DNA of 64,000 bases from JTS-AC122 sp050246015 (GTDB taxonomy: Bacteria > Planctomycetota > Phycisphaerae > Phycisphaerales > UBA1924): positions 24,796-88,795 of the forward strand of contig JBFWWU010000016.1 of NCBI GenBank assembly GCA_050246015.1, given 5' to 3'. The first letter of the stretch is position 1. Each line of letters begins with the position of its first letter. Made by a program: the position numbers and the translations under genes. Positions 43,606 through 53,317 of the stretch are shown here, in pieces. Below the pieces are notes generated by a model, which saw nothing but the letters and a program-made list of their open reading frames with translations, was not told the DNA's origin and searched no databases.

Positions 43606-44020
43606 GCAGGGAGCGTATGCGGACGATCATCGGCCTCGCCGGAACCCGACGTGCCCGAATGTGAAAACACCCGCCTGATAGGGTGGCATGCCCCACAGAC
43701 ATAGACAACGCTGCATCCAACACATGATCCGATTCAACACAGTCATTTGGTCCGGTTAGGGTCCCCCGGCTATACTTTCTCCGTTAGCCAGGATCGGAGG
43801 CTGACGGGCCGGGGCTCGTGATGGTCACGAGCGAGGCCACCCTTGTATCGAAACCGGCCTTCCAGAGCCACGACGGCGTCGGGAGGCCCCATTGAAGCGC
43901 CCTCATGCGTGAGCGCGGGCGTGGATGGCAGCGGCGTATTGCCCGTCGGGCATCCGGCCTCCTTCCACCCTCTTCCGATTCGTGCTCGTGCGGTGTCGCT
44001 GAACAAGAAGGAAGTGAGTC
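43606..44020. other. Leader region of the rpsB-tsf operon
   Basis: 415 bases between the HlyD-like gene start and rpsB. It contains the promoter at 43747-43776 and about 240 bases of 5' leader. Ribosomal S2 operons are commonly autoregulated through their leader. I see several short GC stems but cannot match a known S2-binding element. Confidence 0.4.
43747..43776 (+). promoter_or_regulatory. Sigma-70-type promoter of rpsB-tsf
   Basis: TTGGTC at 43747-43752, an 18-bp spacer, and TATACT at 43771-43776, with a transcription start expected near 43783. It is the best -35/-10 pair I found in the window and fits a highly expressed ribosomal operon. Confidence 0.6.
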
Positions 44021-44923
44021 ATGGCTCTCCCACCCGTCAACACCCCGTCGCAGCCCGCCGCGCCGCAGCCCAACTCTCTCGTGCAGGACCTGATCGAAGC
44101 GGGCATCCACTTCGGTCAGCGCTCCGCCGGCTGGAACCCCAAGATGGGGCCGTACATCTACGGCAAGCGCAACGGCATCCACATCATCGACATCAAGGAG
44201 ACCATCAAGGGCCTCCTGCTCGCCAAGAAGTTCATCGCCAAGGTCGTCGGCGACGGCAAGGACATCGTCTTCGTCGGTACCAAGCGCCAGGCCAGGGCCG
44301 TCATCGAGCAGCGCGTCGGCGATGCGAAGATGCACTGGGTCACCGAGCGATGGCTGGGCGGCACGCTCACCAACTTCCGCACGATCCGCAGCCGCCTCAA
44401 GCGGCTTGAAGAACTCGAAGCCATCGAGCAGACCGACAACTTTGCGTCGTACTCCAAGAAGATGGAAAGCCAACTCAAGCGCGAGAAGGACAAGATCTTC
44501 CGCAACCTCTCGGGCATCCGCAACATGGACAAGATGCCGGGCGCGATGGTCGTCATCGACGTGCGTCACGAGGTCAACGCGTTGCGCGAGGCCCGCAAAC
44601 TCGGCATCCCGACGATCTGCCTGATCGATACCGACGGCGACCCGGAAATGGCCGACATCCCCATCCCGGGCAACGACGACTCGATGCGGTCCATCGACGT
44701 GGTGATCCGCGAACTGTGCATGGCCGTTTCCGAAGGCAGGCAGCAGCGCGCCGCCGCCAAGGAAGCCGCCGACGCCGTCCCGGCGGGCGGTGACGCCGGC
44801 CAGGGCGGCGCTCGCCGTAGCCGGCGCTCGCAGTTCCGCGCCGACGACGCCTCGGCCTCGGCCGCGACCTCGGGCGAAGGCGATTCGCCCGCCCGCGCGG
44901 GCGATCCCGTCACCTCGCGATAG
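44021..44923 (+). CDS. rpsB: 30S ribosomal protein S2
   Basis: 300 residues, preceded by AAGGAAG. The S2 core is complete: LIEAGIHFGQRSAGWNPKMGPYIYGKRNGIHIIDI at the start, WVTERWLGGTLTNFRTI in the middle, and IPTICLIDTDGDPEMADIPIPGNDDSMRSI near residue 220. S2 joins late in 30S assembly and lies near the mRNA exit. It is about 60 residues longer than E. coli S2 because of an Ala/Arg/Ser-rich disordered tail after residue 240. The EF-Ts gene follows after 201 bases, the usual order. Confidence 0.96.
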   Translation: MALPPVNTPSQPAAPQPNSLVQDLIEAGIHFGQRSAGWNPKMGPYIYGKRNGIHIIDIKETIKGLLLAKKFIAKVVGDGKDIVFVGTKRQARAVIEQRVGDAKMHWVTERWLGGTLTNFRTIRSRLKRLEELEAIEQTDNFASYSKKMESQLKREKDKIFRNLSGIRNMDKMPGAMVVIDVRHEVNALREARKLGIPTICLIDTDGDPEMADIPIPGNDDSMRSIDVVIRELCMAVSEGRQQRAAAKEAADAVPAGGDAGQGGARRSRRSQFRADDASASAATSGEGDSPARAGDPVTSR

Positions 44924-45124
44924 TTCCTGGCCCGGTCCCCGTCAAGCCCGCCCGAAGCCGTGCCCGCGGCGCTCATCGCCCGAACCGGCCAATCGCCGCG
45001 GTCTCAGGAGCCCTGATCCTGACGTGGCGATTCCAGCAACGCCCGACCAGCGGTCACGGCGGCACCTTCCGCGATCCGCCGCACCACGCTCATCTTCGCA
45101 CACAGCGATTCCGGAGACTCTTCC

Positions 45125-45949
45125 ATGTCCGACATCAATGCCAAAGACGTCATGAAACTGCGTAACGCCACCGGGCTTTCAATGATGGAGTGCAAGAAGG
45201 CGCTCACCGAGGCCGGCGGCGACTTCGAAAAGGCCGAGGATCTCCTCCGCAAGAAGATGAAGGGCAAGATGGACGCCCGCACCGACCGCGTCGCCGGCGA
45301 GGGCCGCATCGCGATCCACGTCAACGAAGGCGCGGGCACCGCGGCCATCGTCGAACTCCGCGCCGAGACCGACTTCACCGCCAAGAACGAAAAGTTCATC
45401 CACGTCGCCAAGCGCTGCGCTGAGATGGCTCTGGAGGCGCACGCCGGCGCGGTCTCCGCCACCCCCGAGATGAACACCCTCATCGACGACCTCCGAATCT
45501 CCACCGGCGAGAACTGCTCCTTCGCCCGCGGTCACAAACTCTTCGGCGAGACCGGCACCACCGCCTTCGGCCAGTACGTTCACCACGACGGCAAGACCGG
45601 CGTGCTCATCATGGCCGAGGGCTCCATCAGCGACGAGACGCTGCGTCAGATCTGCATGCACATCACCGCCGCCGTCCCGCGCCCGCTGGGCATCTCCGCC
45701 AGCGACATCCCCGCCAACGTCGTCGATCGCGAGCGCAAGTTCCGCATCGAGCAGGCGATGGAGTCGGGCAAGCCCAAGGAAATCGCCGAGAAGATGGTCG
45801 AAGGCGGCATGCGCAAGTTCTTCGAGGAAATCGCCCTGCTCGAACAACCCTTCATCATGGACCCGACCAAGAAGGTCAAGGAACTCGTCGGCGATAAGGC
45901 CAAGGTCATCGCCTTCTACCGGTGGCAGGTCGGCGAAGCCAACGCCTGA
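45125..45949 (+). CDS. tsf: Elongation factor Ts
   Basis: 274 residues. The N-terminal UBA-like module is clear (VMKLRNATGLSMMECKKALTEAGGDFEKAEDLLRKK), followed by the TDF motif (ELRAETDFTAKNEKF) that contacts EF-Tu and displaces Mg-GDP. The core subdomains continue to EQPFIMDPTKKVKELV. EF-Ts recycles EF-Tu-GDP to EF-Tu-GTP. Length and motif order are standard, and a strong terminator follows. Confidence 0.96.
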   Translation: MSDINAKDVMKLRNATGLSMMECKKALTEAGGDFEKAEDLLRKKMKGKMDARTDRVAGEGRIAIHVNEGAGTAAIVELRAETDFTAKNEKFIHVAKRCAEMALEAHAGAVSATPEMNTLIDDLRISTGENCSFARGHKLFGETGTTAFGQYVHHDGKTGVLIMAEGSISDETLRQICMHITAAVPRPLGISASDIPANVVDRERKFRIEQAMESGKPKEIAEKMVEGGMRKFFEEIALLEQPFIMDPTKKVKELVGDKAKVIAFYRWQVGEANA

Positions 45950-45988
45950 CCCCGCCGACGCCAAAACACCCAAATGAGTGCTGTCGAG

Positions 45989-46016
45989 CCCCGCTGACGA
46001 GCGGGGTTTCTTTTTT
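45989..46016 (+). terminator. Rho-independent terminator after tsf
   Basis: CCCCGCT, four-base loop, AGCGGGG, followed by TTTCTTTTTT. It has both a strong stem and a U-tract and lies 40 bases after the tsf stop. This is the clearest intrinsic terminator in the window. Confidence 0.92.
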
Positions 46017-46098
46017 CGCCATCCATGGTGCCTCGCGTCGTTGCCCGTCGGCGATGTCGGTGTAGATTTACCGTGCCCGCCTTGGATCGGACTCATCA

Positions 46099-47718
46099 AT
46101 GAACAAACGCGACACGCACGGTGCCTGCTTTGCGCCGCGTTCGGCCATCGCGATCATGCCCGCGCTGGGCCTCCTCGCCGTCGTTTCCAGCGCCCGGGCG
46201 CAGCAAACCTACTACGTCGCGCCGCCCTCCTCCGGCGGCAGCGATTCAAACCCCGGCTCCGCCGCCGCGCCTTGGGCAACTCTCCAATTCGCCGCCAACC
46301 GCGTCGTCGCCGGCGACACCGTGATCGTGTGCCCCGGCACATTCGCGGGTTTCAACGTCGGCGAGCCGCACTCAGGCACCCCCGCCGCGCCGATCACCTT
46401 CCGCGCGATGCCCGGCGTCATCGTGAACACCGAAGCCGCTCGCTTCAACGGCCAGACGCACCACGCACGCATCAACCTCGACACCGTGTCGCACATCGTC
46501 ATCGAAGGATTCGAAGTCGTCGGCACGAACGACCAGCGCAGCAGCAAAGCGGGGATCCGCATGGTCGCGCCCCCCGATTCAACGCCGGAGGAAGCGGGGT
46601 TCATCACCATCCGCAACTGCCACGTGCATCACAACGGGGAGTGGGGGGTCTTCTCCGGGCACGTCCACGGCATCACCGTCGAAGACTGCCTGATCCACGA
46701 CACCGCCGACGAGCACGGCATCTACCTCTCCAACTCCGGCGACAACCACATCATCCGCCGCAATGTGATCCACTCCAACTCGTCCAACGGCATCCACCTC
46801 AACGCCGACGCCTCACAGGGAGGCGACGGCATCATCACCGGCGTCCTCGTCGAGAACAACATCATCCGAAACAACGGCGGCGGATCCGTCTACATCAACG
46901 CTTCGGGCGCCACCGTCACAAGCCCGGGCGGCGGATCCGGGATCAACTGCGATGGTGTCCGCGATTCCCGCTTCCAGAACAACCTCCTGGACAACAACCA
47001 CGCCTCAGGAATCTCCCTCTACCGCATCGACGGCCTCCTTCCCTCCTCCAACAACGTCATCGCCAACAACACGATCGTCAACGGTTCCGCCGCCGACACC
47101 CGCGCCCGCTGGTGCCTCAACATCTCCGATGCCTCCACCGGCACCATCGTGTTCAACAACGTCCTGCTCAACTTCCACCCCTTCCGCGGGAGCCTGATCA
47201 TCACCAGCGACAGCCTGCTCGGCGGTGCGGGATCGGGCGGCCTCTTCTGCGACTACAACATCGTCATGGACCGCTTCGACGCCGACGGCGACGATCCGGG
47301 CGGCAACCTCACGCTGGCGCAGTGGCAGGCGCTCACCGGCCTTGATGCACACTCGATCTCCCTGCCGCCATCGCAATGGGGAACGCTCTTCGTTGATCTT
47401 GCCGCGGGCGATCTTCGCCTGGAGAACCAGAGCCCGGCGCGCGACGCCGGCGCCCCCGCTCTCCACGTCGCCAATGCCCCGCCGTACGACCTGATCGGGA
47501 CCCCGCGCCCGCGCGGCGAGGCGTTCGATATCGGCGCGTACGAATACACCTCGTGCCCCGCCGACTGGAACCGTGACAACGTCGTCAACTCCGCCGACTA
47601 CTTCGACTTCCTCGTGGACTTGTACGCCGGGACTGGAGATTTCAACGGCTCCGGAATGACCGACAGCCAGGACTTCTTCGATTTTCTTGCCGCCTTCTTC
47701 GCGGGATGCGCCGTGTGA
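46099..47718 (+). CDS. Secreted right-handed beta-helix protein with GC-type dockerin
   Basis: 539 residues with a signal peptide (IAIMPALGLLAVVSSARAQ). The body starts TYYVAPPSSGGSDSNPGSAAAPWATLQFAAN, the entry pattern of secreted pectate-lyase-like proteins. Many parallel beta-helix rungs follow (HIVIEGFEVVG, FITIRNCHVHHNGEWGVF, HGITVEDCLIHDT, HIIRRNVIHSNSSNGIHL, GVLVENNIIRNN). The end is a dockerin-like calcium module: ADWNRDNVVNSADYFDFL and GDFNGSGMTDSQDFFDFL. The fold suggests polysaccharide binding or cleavage at the cell surface; catalytic residues cannot be assigned. The same anchoring tail occurs at 31666-32490. Confidence 0.88.
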   Translation: MNKRDTHGACFAPRSAIAIMPALGLLAVVSSARAQQTYYVAPPSSGGSDSNPGSAAAPWATLQFAANRVVAGDTVIVCPGTFAGFNVGEPHSGTPAAPITFRAMPGVIVNTEAARFNGQTHHARINLDTVSHIVIEGFEVVGTNDQRSSKAGIRMVAPPDSTPEEAGFITIRNCHVHHNGEWGVFSGHVHGITVEDCLIHDTADEHGIYLSNSGDNHIIRRNVIHSNSSNGIHLNADASQGGDGIITGVLVENNIIRNNGGGSVYINASGATVTSPGGGSGINCDGVRDSRFQNNLLDNNHASGISLYRIDGLLPSSNNVIANNTIVNGSAADTRARWCLNISDASTGTIVFNNVLLNFHPFRGSLIITSDSLLGGAGSGGLFCDYNIVMDRFDADGDDPGGNLTLAQWQALTGLDAHSISLPPSQWGTLFVDLAAGDLRLENQSPARDAGAPALHVANAPPYDLIGTPRPRGEAFDIGAYEYTSCPADWNRDNVVNSADYFDFLVDLYAGTGDFNGSGMTDSQDFFDFLAAFFAGCAV

Positions 47719-48055
47719 CGGAGCCGGCCGGAGCGCGTTCGGCACCAGCCGCAAAGATTGCGCCGCCCAGTTTCCAACGATCTCATCCGTCGCACTGGCC
47801 GTTGATTGCACGTTCACCGAACAGCACGCAATCGAAGATTGGTGCGAATTTGAGCACGAGTTCTCTTGTCCAACCCCGCTCGGCGCGGTAGGTTGAAGTT
47901 TGACGGGTGGCATGCGCCGTGGCACGGTACCATCGTCCGGACGCACGCGGCGCATCCGTCGATCGTTCGATACTTCGCGCCAGCCCCGATAGGATCTTGT
48001 GATACCGACGCACGGCAACCGATGTGAACCCACGCACGCGCTAGGAGAACACACC
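47719..48055. other. Intergenic region before hutU
   Basis: 337 bases with no credible coding frame and no strong hairpin. The only clear element is AGGAG at 48043-48047, which sets the hutU start at 48056. The hutU promoter is presumably within it but I cannot place it. Confidence 0.4.
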
Positions 48056-49936
48056 ATGCCGACCGGCACGCTTGCTCGTTCGTCGTCTCGCCGCTCGCCC
48101 TCTGGCGGCCGCACTCAGCATGTCTCTCCCGGCGCCGGCTCGGCGACTTCTCGATCTCGAAATGCCCGTTCCATGAATACGACTCGCCTCGATCAGGATT
48201 CTTCTCATCTGTCAGAGCCCGCTTCGCCCCGGACGGTCCGCGCCCCGCGCGGCATCGAGCGCACCTGCAAGACCTGGCAGGCCGAGGCCGCCCTGCGCAT
48301 GCTCATGAATAACCTCGACCCCGCGGTTGCCGAGAACCCGGCGGCGCTGGTGGTCTACGGCGGGCGTGGCCAGGCCGCCCGATCCTGGGAAGCCTTCGAC
48401 GCCATTGTCGCATGCCTGCGCAGACTCGAGCCCGACGAGACACTCCTGGTGCAGTCCGGCAAGCCCGTCGGCATCGTTCGCACTCACGAAGACGCCCCGC
48501 GCGTGCTCATCGCCAACTCCAACCTCGTGCCCCACTGGGCGACCCAGAAACATTTCGATGATCTGGCGCGCAAGGGCCTGATCATGTACGGCCAGATGAC
48601 CGCCGGTTCATGGATCTACATCGGCACGCAGGGCATCCTGCAGGGGACCTACGAAACCTTCGCCGAGTGCGGGCGAGAGCACTTCGGCGGGTCGCTGGCG
48701 GGTCGCCTGTGCGTCACCGCGGGGTGCGGCGGCATGGGCGGGGCCCAGCCGCTCGCCGTCACGCTCGCCAAGGGAACGTGCCTGATCGCCGACGTCGACA
48801 TCTCGCGACTCATCCGACGCAAGGAAGATCGCTACCTCGACGAGATCGTCACGGGGATCGACGACGCCATCGACGCCGCCGTCGCCTGCGCGGATGCCCG
48901 GCGAGCCATCAGCATCGGCGTGGACTGCAACGCGGTCGAACTGCTCGAGCGCCTGCTCCAGCGCGGCGTCACGCCCGACGTGCTCACGGACCAGACCTCG
49001 GCCCACGATCCCCTGAACGGGTACGTCCCCACCGAGATGACCGTCCACGAGGCCGAGGTCATGCGCGTCGCCTGCCCCAAGCAGTACCAGCGCCTCTCGC
49101 TCGCCTCGATGGAGCGCCACGTGCGCGCGATGGTCGAACTCCAGCGCCGCGGCGCGGTCACGTTCGACTACGGGAACAACATCCGCCAGCGCGCCCTGGA
49201 TCAGGGATTTGAAGACGCCTTCGCTTTCCCGGGGTTCGTGCCGGCGTTCATTCGCCCGCAGTTCTGCCTCGGACGCGGACCGTTCCGCTGGGCCGCCCTT
49301 TCCGGAAACGACCGCGACATCTACGTCACCGATCACGAGATCCTCAAACTCTTCCCGCGAGACCTGGGTGAGTACGAATCCCGGCTTCACGATTGGATCC
49401 TGGGGTGCCACGCGAATCCGGACGCGCTGCTCGCGGGTGACTTCGATCGGTGCAAGCCCCGCTTTGGATTCCAGGGGCTTCCGGCACGCATCTGCTGGCT
49501 CGGTCTGGGACAACGCGACAAGGCCGGGCTGCTCTTCAATCGATTGGTCGCCGAGCGAAAGGTCTCCGCGCCCATCGTCATCGGTCGCGATCACCTCGAT
49601 TGCGGGTCGGTCGCCTCGCCCAATCGCGAGACCGAAGCGATGAAGGACGGCTCGGACGCGATCAGCGACTGGGCCATCCTCAACGCCCTGGTCAACACCG
49701 CCTCCGGCGCGAGTTGGGTCAGTTTTCACCACGGCGGCGGCGTCGGGATCGGGTTCTCCCAGCACGCCGGACAAGTCATCGTGGCCGACGGCACCCCCGC
49801 CGCCGCGGCCAGGCTTGAGCGGGTGCTTACCAATGACCCGATGATGGGCGTCCTGCGTCACGCCGACGCGGGGTACGACCTGGCGCGTCAGTGCGCCGCC
49901 AAGCGCCGCGTGAAAATCCCGATGCCAAAGCAATAA
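48056..49936 (+). CDS. hutU: Urocanate hydratase
   Basis: 626 residues from ATG 48056, which has AGGAG eight bases upstream. The enzyme proper begins near residue 60 (TWQAEAALRMLMNNLDPAVAE). Urocanase hallmarks follow: VVYGGRGQAARSW, GSWIYIGTQGILQGTYETF, LCVTAGCGGMGGAQPLAVTLA, and the catalytic-Cys/NAD region near SGASWVSFHHGGGVGIGFSQHAG. It hydrates urocanate to imidazolonepropionate in histidine breakdown, using NAD as electrophile. The first 60 residues are Ser/Arg-rich and not part of the family fold; ATG 48173 is an alternative. No other hut gene is in the window, and tilS starts immediately after the stop. Confidence 0.94.
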   Translation: MPTGTLARSSSRRSPSGGRTQHVSPGAGSATSRSRNARSMNTTRLDQDSSHLSEPASPRTVRAPRGIERTCKTWQAEAALRMLMNNLDPAVAENPAALVVYGGRGQAARSWEAFDAIVACLRRLEPDETLLVQSGKPVGIVRTHEDAPRVLIANSNLVPHWATQKHFDDLARKGLIMYGQMTAGSWIYIGTQGILQGTYETFAECGREHFGGSLAGRLCVTAGCGGMGGAQPLAVTLAKGTCLIADVDISRLIRRKEDRYLDEIVTGIDDAIDAAVACADARRAISIGVDCNAVELLERLLQRGVTPDVLTDQTSAHDPLNGYVPTEMTVHEAEVMRVACPKQYQRLSLASMERHVRAMVELQRRGAVTFDYGNNIRQRALDQGFEDAFAFPGFVPAFIRPQFCLGRGPFRWAALSGNDRDIYVTDHEILKLFPRDLGEYESRLHDWILGCHANPDALLAGDFDRCKPRFGFQGLPARICWLGLGQRDKAGLLFNRLVAERKVSAPIVIGRDHLDCGSVASPNRETEAMKDGSDAISDWAILNALVNTASGASWVSFHHGGGVGIGFSQHAGQVIVADGTPAAAARLERVLTNDPMMGVLRHADAGYDLARQCAAKRRVKIPMPKQ

Positions 49937-51202
49937 ATGACGCTGAATCTCACCGCCCGCCGGAATGCGCCGATCGTTTCGCGCACACTTCGCTCCCGCG
50001 CTGATCCAGCCCGGCGCTCCGTACAATCTTGTGTGACACGCGGCGCCACATCTTCTCCCTCCGACGCCGTCACGACCGCGAGCGCCATCGTCCTGCCGTC
50101 GCGCCGCGATCCCGCGGTCGCGTCCATCGCCCGGACCTGGCGCGAACTGACGTCCGGTCGCACGCGCGATAGCGGGCGCCGGCTCGGACCCGGCGAGCAC
50201 ACGCTGGTGGCGTGTTCCGGCGGAGCCGATTCCAGCGCGCTGGCCATCGCGCTCGCCGCCGTCACCAGCAAGATCACGCTCGCGCATGTCGTGCATGACA
50301 TGCGGCCCCCGGCCGAGGCGTTCGCCGATCGCGACGCTGTCAAGACGTTGGCGTCGCACCTGCGCGTAGGGTATCTCGAAGCCGCCGTGAGTGTCCGTCC
50401 CGATCGACGCCGGGAGGCTGGGGAACCCCCGGCGCCGGCTTGCCGCCTCGCGTCGGCTGCCAACGTCGAAGACATCGCGCGCCGCCGCCGCTACGCCGCC
50501 CTTGCTCGGCTCGCTCAGGACGCCGGGATCGAGTTCATCGCCACCGCGCATCAGGCGCAGGACCAACTCGAATCACTCCTGATGCGGATCATGCGCGGCG
50601 CCGGTCCCTCCGGGCTCTGCGGCGTCCGGCAGCGACGCCTGCTGACACGCGCCGCCCAGAGCACGCCAGCCATCTGGCTGATCCGTCCGATGCTGCATGT
50701 GTCCCGGGCTGATTCCGAGCGACTCTGCGCCGCCGCGGGTTGGTGCTGGCAGCAGGACGCCACCAACGCCGACACCGCGCGACTGCGCTCGGCCCTCCGC
50801 GCCCGCGTAGTCCCCGAACTGCTCGCGATCGCGCCGGGATGCGACCGCCGCGCATCGCGCGCGGCGGACCTGCTCGCGGACCTGTCAGCGCACGCGAGCC
50901 GCGCCGCCGGCCGACTCGATCGAGCCGCACGCCGCGGCGTTCCACAGCCCCCCGGCTCGATCGTGTGGAGCCGCGAAGTCCTCTCGCAGGCCACCCCGAT
51001 GCTGGTCGGTGCCGTCCTCCGGCTCGGGATGCAGCGTTTGGCCCTTGATGAACGCGCCGACCGACGCACGCACCGCGGTCTCCGGCAGATCGTTGACACG
51101 GTGCTCGATGGCTCGCCCAAGCCGCGACGCGGCTGCATCGCCGGCATCGAATCGCTCGTCTCCTCCACGCATGTCCAGATCAACAGGGAACTGCCCTCAT
51201 GA
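49937..51202 (+). CDS. tilS: tRNA(Ile)-lysidine synthase
   Basis: Up to 421 residues; the ATG directly follows the hutU stop, but the fold starts near residue 85. The PP-loop SGGADSSALAIAL binds ATP. ANVEDIARRRRYAALARLA, then ATAHQAQDQLESLLMRIMRG, is the TilS-specific catalytic stretch, and CWQQDATNADTARLRSALRARVVPEL the tRNA-binding helix region. It converts cytidine-34 of the minor tRNA-Ile to lysidine so that AUA is read as Ile. The C-terminal domains are shortened compared with E. coli. The stop overlaps the next gene as ATGA. Confidence 0.88.
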   Translation: MTLNLTARRNAPIVSRTLRSRADPARRSVQSCVTRGATSSPSDAVTTASAIVLPSRRDPAVASIARTWRELTSGRTRDSGRRLGPGEHTLVACSGGADSSALAIALAAVTSKITLAHVVHDMRPPAEAFADRDAVKTLASHLRVGYLEAAVSVRPDRRREAGEPPAPACRLASAANVEDIARRRRYAALARLAQDAGIEFIATAHQAQDQLESLLMRIMRGAGPSGLCGVRQRRLLTRAAQSTPAIWLIRPMLHVSRADSERLCAAAGWCWQQDATNADTARLRSALRARVVPELLAIAPGCDRRASRAADLLADLSAHASRAAGRLDRAARRGVPQPPGSIVWSREVLSQATPMLVGAVLRLGMQRLALDERADRRTHRGLRQIVDTVLDGSPKPRRGCIAGIESLVSSTHVQINRELPS

Positions 51203-51612
51203 GCGAGTCGGTGCCGCCCGTCCATCCGGTCCGAGTGGTGCTCGCGGGGCACTGCGTGCCCGATGCATACATGCTCAAGAACGCTGTCGAGCGCTTCCTC
51301 CCCGCGGCGTCCGTCGTCAGTGTCAACACCACCGCCGACCTTGATCGGGAACTCGTTGACGCTGATATCGTGCTGGTGAATCGACTCATCGACGGCTACT
51401 TCGAGCATTCAATCGGACAGGTGCTGATCCGAGCGCTGTGGGAGCGGGCGCCCCACGCCGCCTTCATTCTCATCAGCAACGTGCCCGAGGCGCAGCAGGA
51501 CGCCGAGGCCGCCGGCGCCATGCCGGGCTTCGGTAAATCTGAACTCTACTCCGCCAAGGCGCAGCAGTGCCTTATCGCCGCGGCGGCCAGATCGGCCCGG
51601 CGCGAGTCATGA
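51199..51612 (+). CDS. Degenerate receiver-like protein
   Basis: 137 residues whose first 120 follow the CheY alternation: VRVVLAGHCVPDAYMLKNAVERFLP, ASVVSVNTTADLDREL, ADIVLVNRLIDG, AAFILISNVPEA, PGFGKSEL. The usual acidic pair after strand 1 is replaced by Gly-His, and the phosphoacceptor Asp after strand 3 by Asn (LVNR). The late Lys is kept (GKSEL). It is therefore a pseudo-receiver that probably binds partners without phosphorylation. The start overlaps the tilS stop, and a PP2C phosphatase gene follows 150 bases later. The fold is an inference from pattern only. Confidence 0.55.
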   Translation: MSESVPPVHPVRVVLAGHCVPDAYMLKNAVERFLPAASVVSVNTTADLDRELVDADIVLVNRLIDGYFEHSIGQVLIRALWERAPHAAFILISNVPEAQQDAEAAGAMPGFGKSELYSAKAQQCLIAAAARSARRES

Positions 51613-51765
51613 TCACCATGCGCATCCTGCGTTTCGCTCGATGATGAGCCCGTCGGCACGCATCTGAACCGGCGGTTCGTCCGTTGTTAGTAATCATTTC
51701 TCCGTCATTGCCGGTACACTGACCGTCGGCGGCGCTTCCGGAGTTTTCGAGCCCTCTTCGCCGCG

Positions 51766-53289
51766 ATGGGCTGGGCATTTGTCCGCATGACCTCGATCTA
51801 CAGTTACACATCCGACTTCCGGCAGGAGTTTGAGGCCGAGACCAACTCACTGATGCGCCGGCGCTTCAGGTGGTTTGCCTGGTGTCACCTCGGGCTCTTC
51901 ACCGTCACGCATTTTCTGATCCCCGCGATCAAGATCACCGTCGCCTATTCGCGTTTTCCCGCCGAGCAGGGGATGCAGCGGATCGAGCGCGTCCTCCAGA
52001 GCGACTTTGCCGGCCGCACCGGGTTGCTTTCGGTCGTGGCGCTGGGCGTCGCGCTCACGGCCATCTGCCTGGGCGCCATGCAGCACACCAAGAGCCGGGA
52101 ATACCAGATCCGTCCCCTGGTCCTTTTCACGCAGTGGTTCTTCTTCGCCATCGGCGCCATCGACGTCGCCACCGCCGTCTTCATCCACGCCGTCGGGTTC
52201 CCCTGGCTCATCATGATCTCGCACGTCATGGCCTGCGCCCTGGTCCCTTGGACGCCCAAGCAGTCCCTGCGCCCCATCGTGCCGATCATCTGCCTGAACA
52301 TCGCCGCGATCGTGTTCCTCAGCCGGTTCACGCTCGAAAGCAAGGTCGCCCTCTCCGTGGCGTCGCTCGCGGCGGTGGTCCCCGGGCTCGTCATCTGCGC
52401 CCTGCGCCATACCCGCCGACTCGACCGCTTCCAGTTGCACTTCCTCCGCACCCGCTACGGCCAACTCAGCCGCGAACTCGGTGACGCCCGCCGCATCCAC
52501 GAGTCCCTCTTCCCCAAGCCGCTGCTTCGAGGAAACGTCCGCTTCGACTATCGCTATCTCCCCATGCGATTGATCGGCGGCGACTACCTCTACTTCAAGC
52601 AGTCCCTCTCCCGGCTCACCGGCGCCACCATCACCAACGCCATTCTCCTCGATGTCACCGGCCACGGCATCGCCGCCGCACTCACCGTCAATCGTCTCTA
52701 CGGCGAGATCGAGCGCTTCTTCGCCGAACACCCGGGCGCCCGCCCCGGAGACGTCCTGGCCAACCTCAATCGCTACGTCAACCTCACCCTCGCCAACCAC
52801 TCCATCTACGCCACCGCCCTGTGCGTGCGCATCGATCCCGCGTCCGGCGACCTCGAATACGCCAGCGGCGGCCATCCCCCCGCGTTCATCCGCGCCATTG
52901 ACGGCTCGATCGATGAACTTCCCTCCACCGCCTTTGTCCTGGGCGCGGTCCCTCCCGACGACTTCCAGTCCGAGCCCGCGCGAAAACGCTTCGGGCCCGG
53001 CGACACCCTCATCGCCTACACCGACGGCGCGATCGAGGCCCGCAACTCCCAGGGTCGCATGTTCGGCGTCGCCGGCCTCCAACGTTTCATCGCCTCGTCC
53101 GGAAAGTCCGGCGTCTACACCGGGGGCTGGGCCCCCGCACTGCTCGGTGTCGTCGATTCCCACCGCGCCGGCGCCCCGCACGACGACACCCTTATCGTCG
53201 AAATCTACCGCACCGTCGGCCAGGATACCGACTCTTCCAAGCCCAGCGCATCGCGTATGCGCACCCGTGAATACATCGTCGTTCGCTGA
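51766..53289 (+). CDS. Membrane-anchored PP2C (RsbU/SpoIIE-type) phosphatase
   Basis: 507 residues (ATG 51787 is an alternative). Residues about 30-215 hold about six membrane helices, e.g. TGLLSVVALGVALTAICLGAM and LVLFTQWFFFAIGAIDVATAVF. The C-terminal 270 residues are a PPM-type Ser/Thr phosphatase of the SpoIIE class: MRLIGGDYLYF and AILLDVTGHGIAAAL give the metal-binding Asp residues, and PGDTLIAYTDGAIEARN and GAPHDDTLIVEI the later ones. Such proteins dephosphorylate anti-sigma antagonists or similar switch proteins. The membrane part may sense an envelope signal. All acidic ligands appear intact. Confidence 0.85.
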   Translation: MGWAFVRMTSIYSYTSDFRQEFEAETNSLMRRRFRWFAWCHLGLFTVTHFLIPAIKITVAYSRFPAEQGMQRIERVLQSDFAGRTGLLSVVALGVALTAICLGAMQHTKSREYQIRPLVLFTQWFFFAIGAIDVATAVFIHAVGFPWLIMISHVMACALVPWTPKQSLRPIVPIICLNIAAIVFLSRFTLESKVALSVASLAAVVPGLVICALRHTRRLDRFQLHFLRTRYGQLSRELGDARRIHESLFPKPLLRGNVRFDYRYLPMRLIGGDYLYFKQSLSRLTGATITNAILLDVTGHGIAAALTVNRLYGEIERFFAEHPGARPGDVLANLNRYVNLTLANHSIYATALCVRIDPASGDLEYASGGHPPAFIRAIDGSIDELPSTAFVLGAVPPDDFQSEPARKRFGPGDTLIAYTDGAIEARNSQGRMFGVAGLQRFIASSGKSGVYTGGWAPALLGVVDSHRAGAPHDDTLIVEIYRTVGQDTDSSKPSASRMRTREYIVVR

Positions 53290-53317
53290 TGCACGCCCGC
53301 CCTCGCCGGGGACGCTT

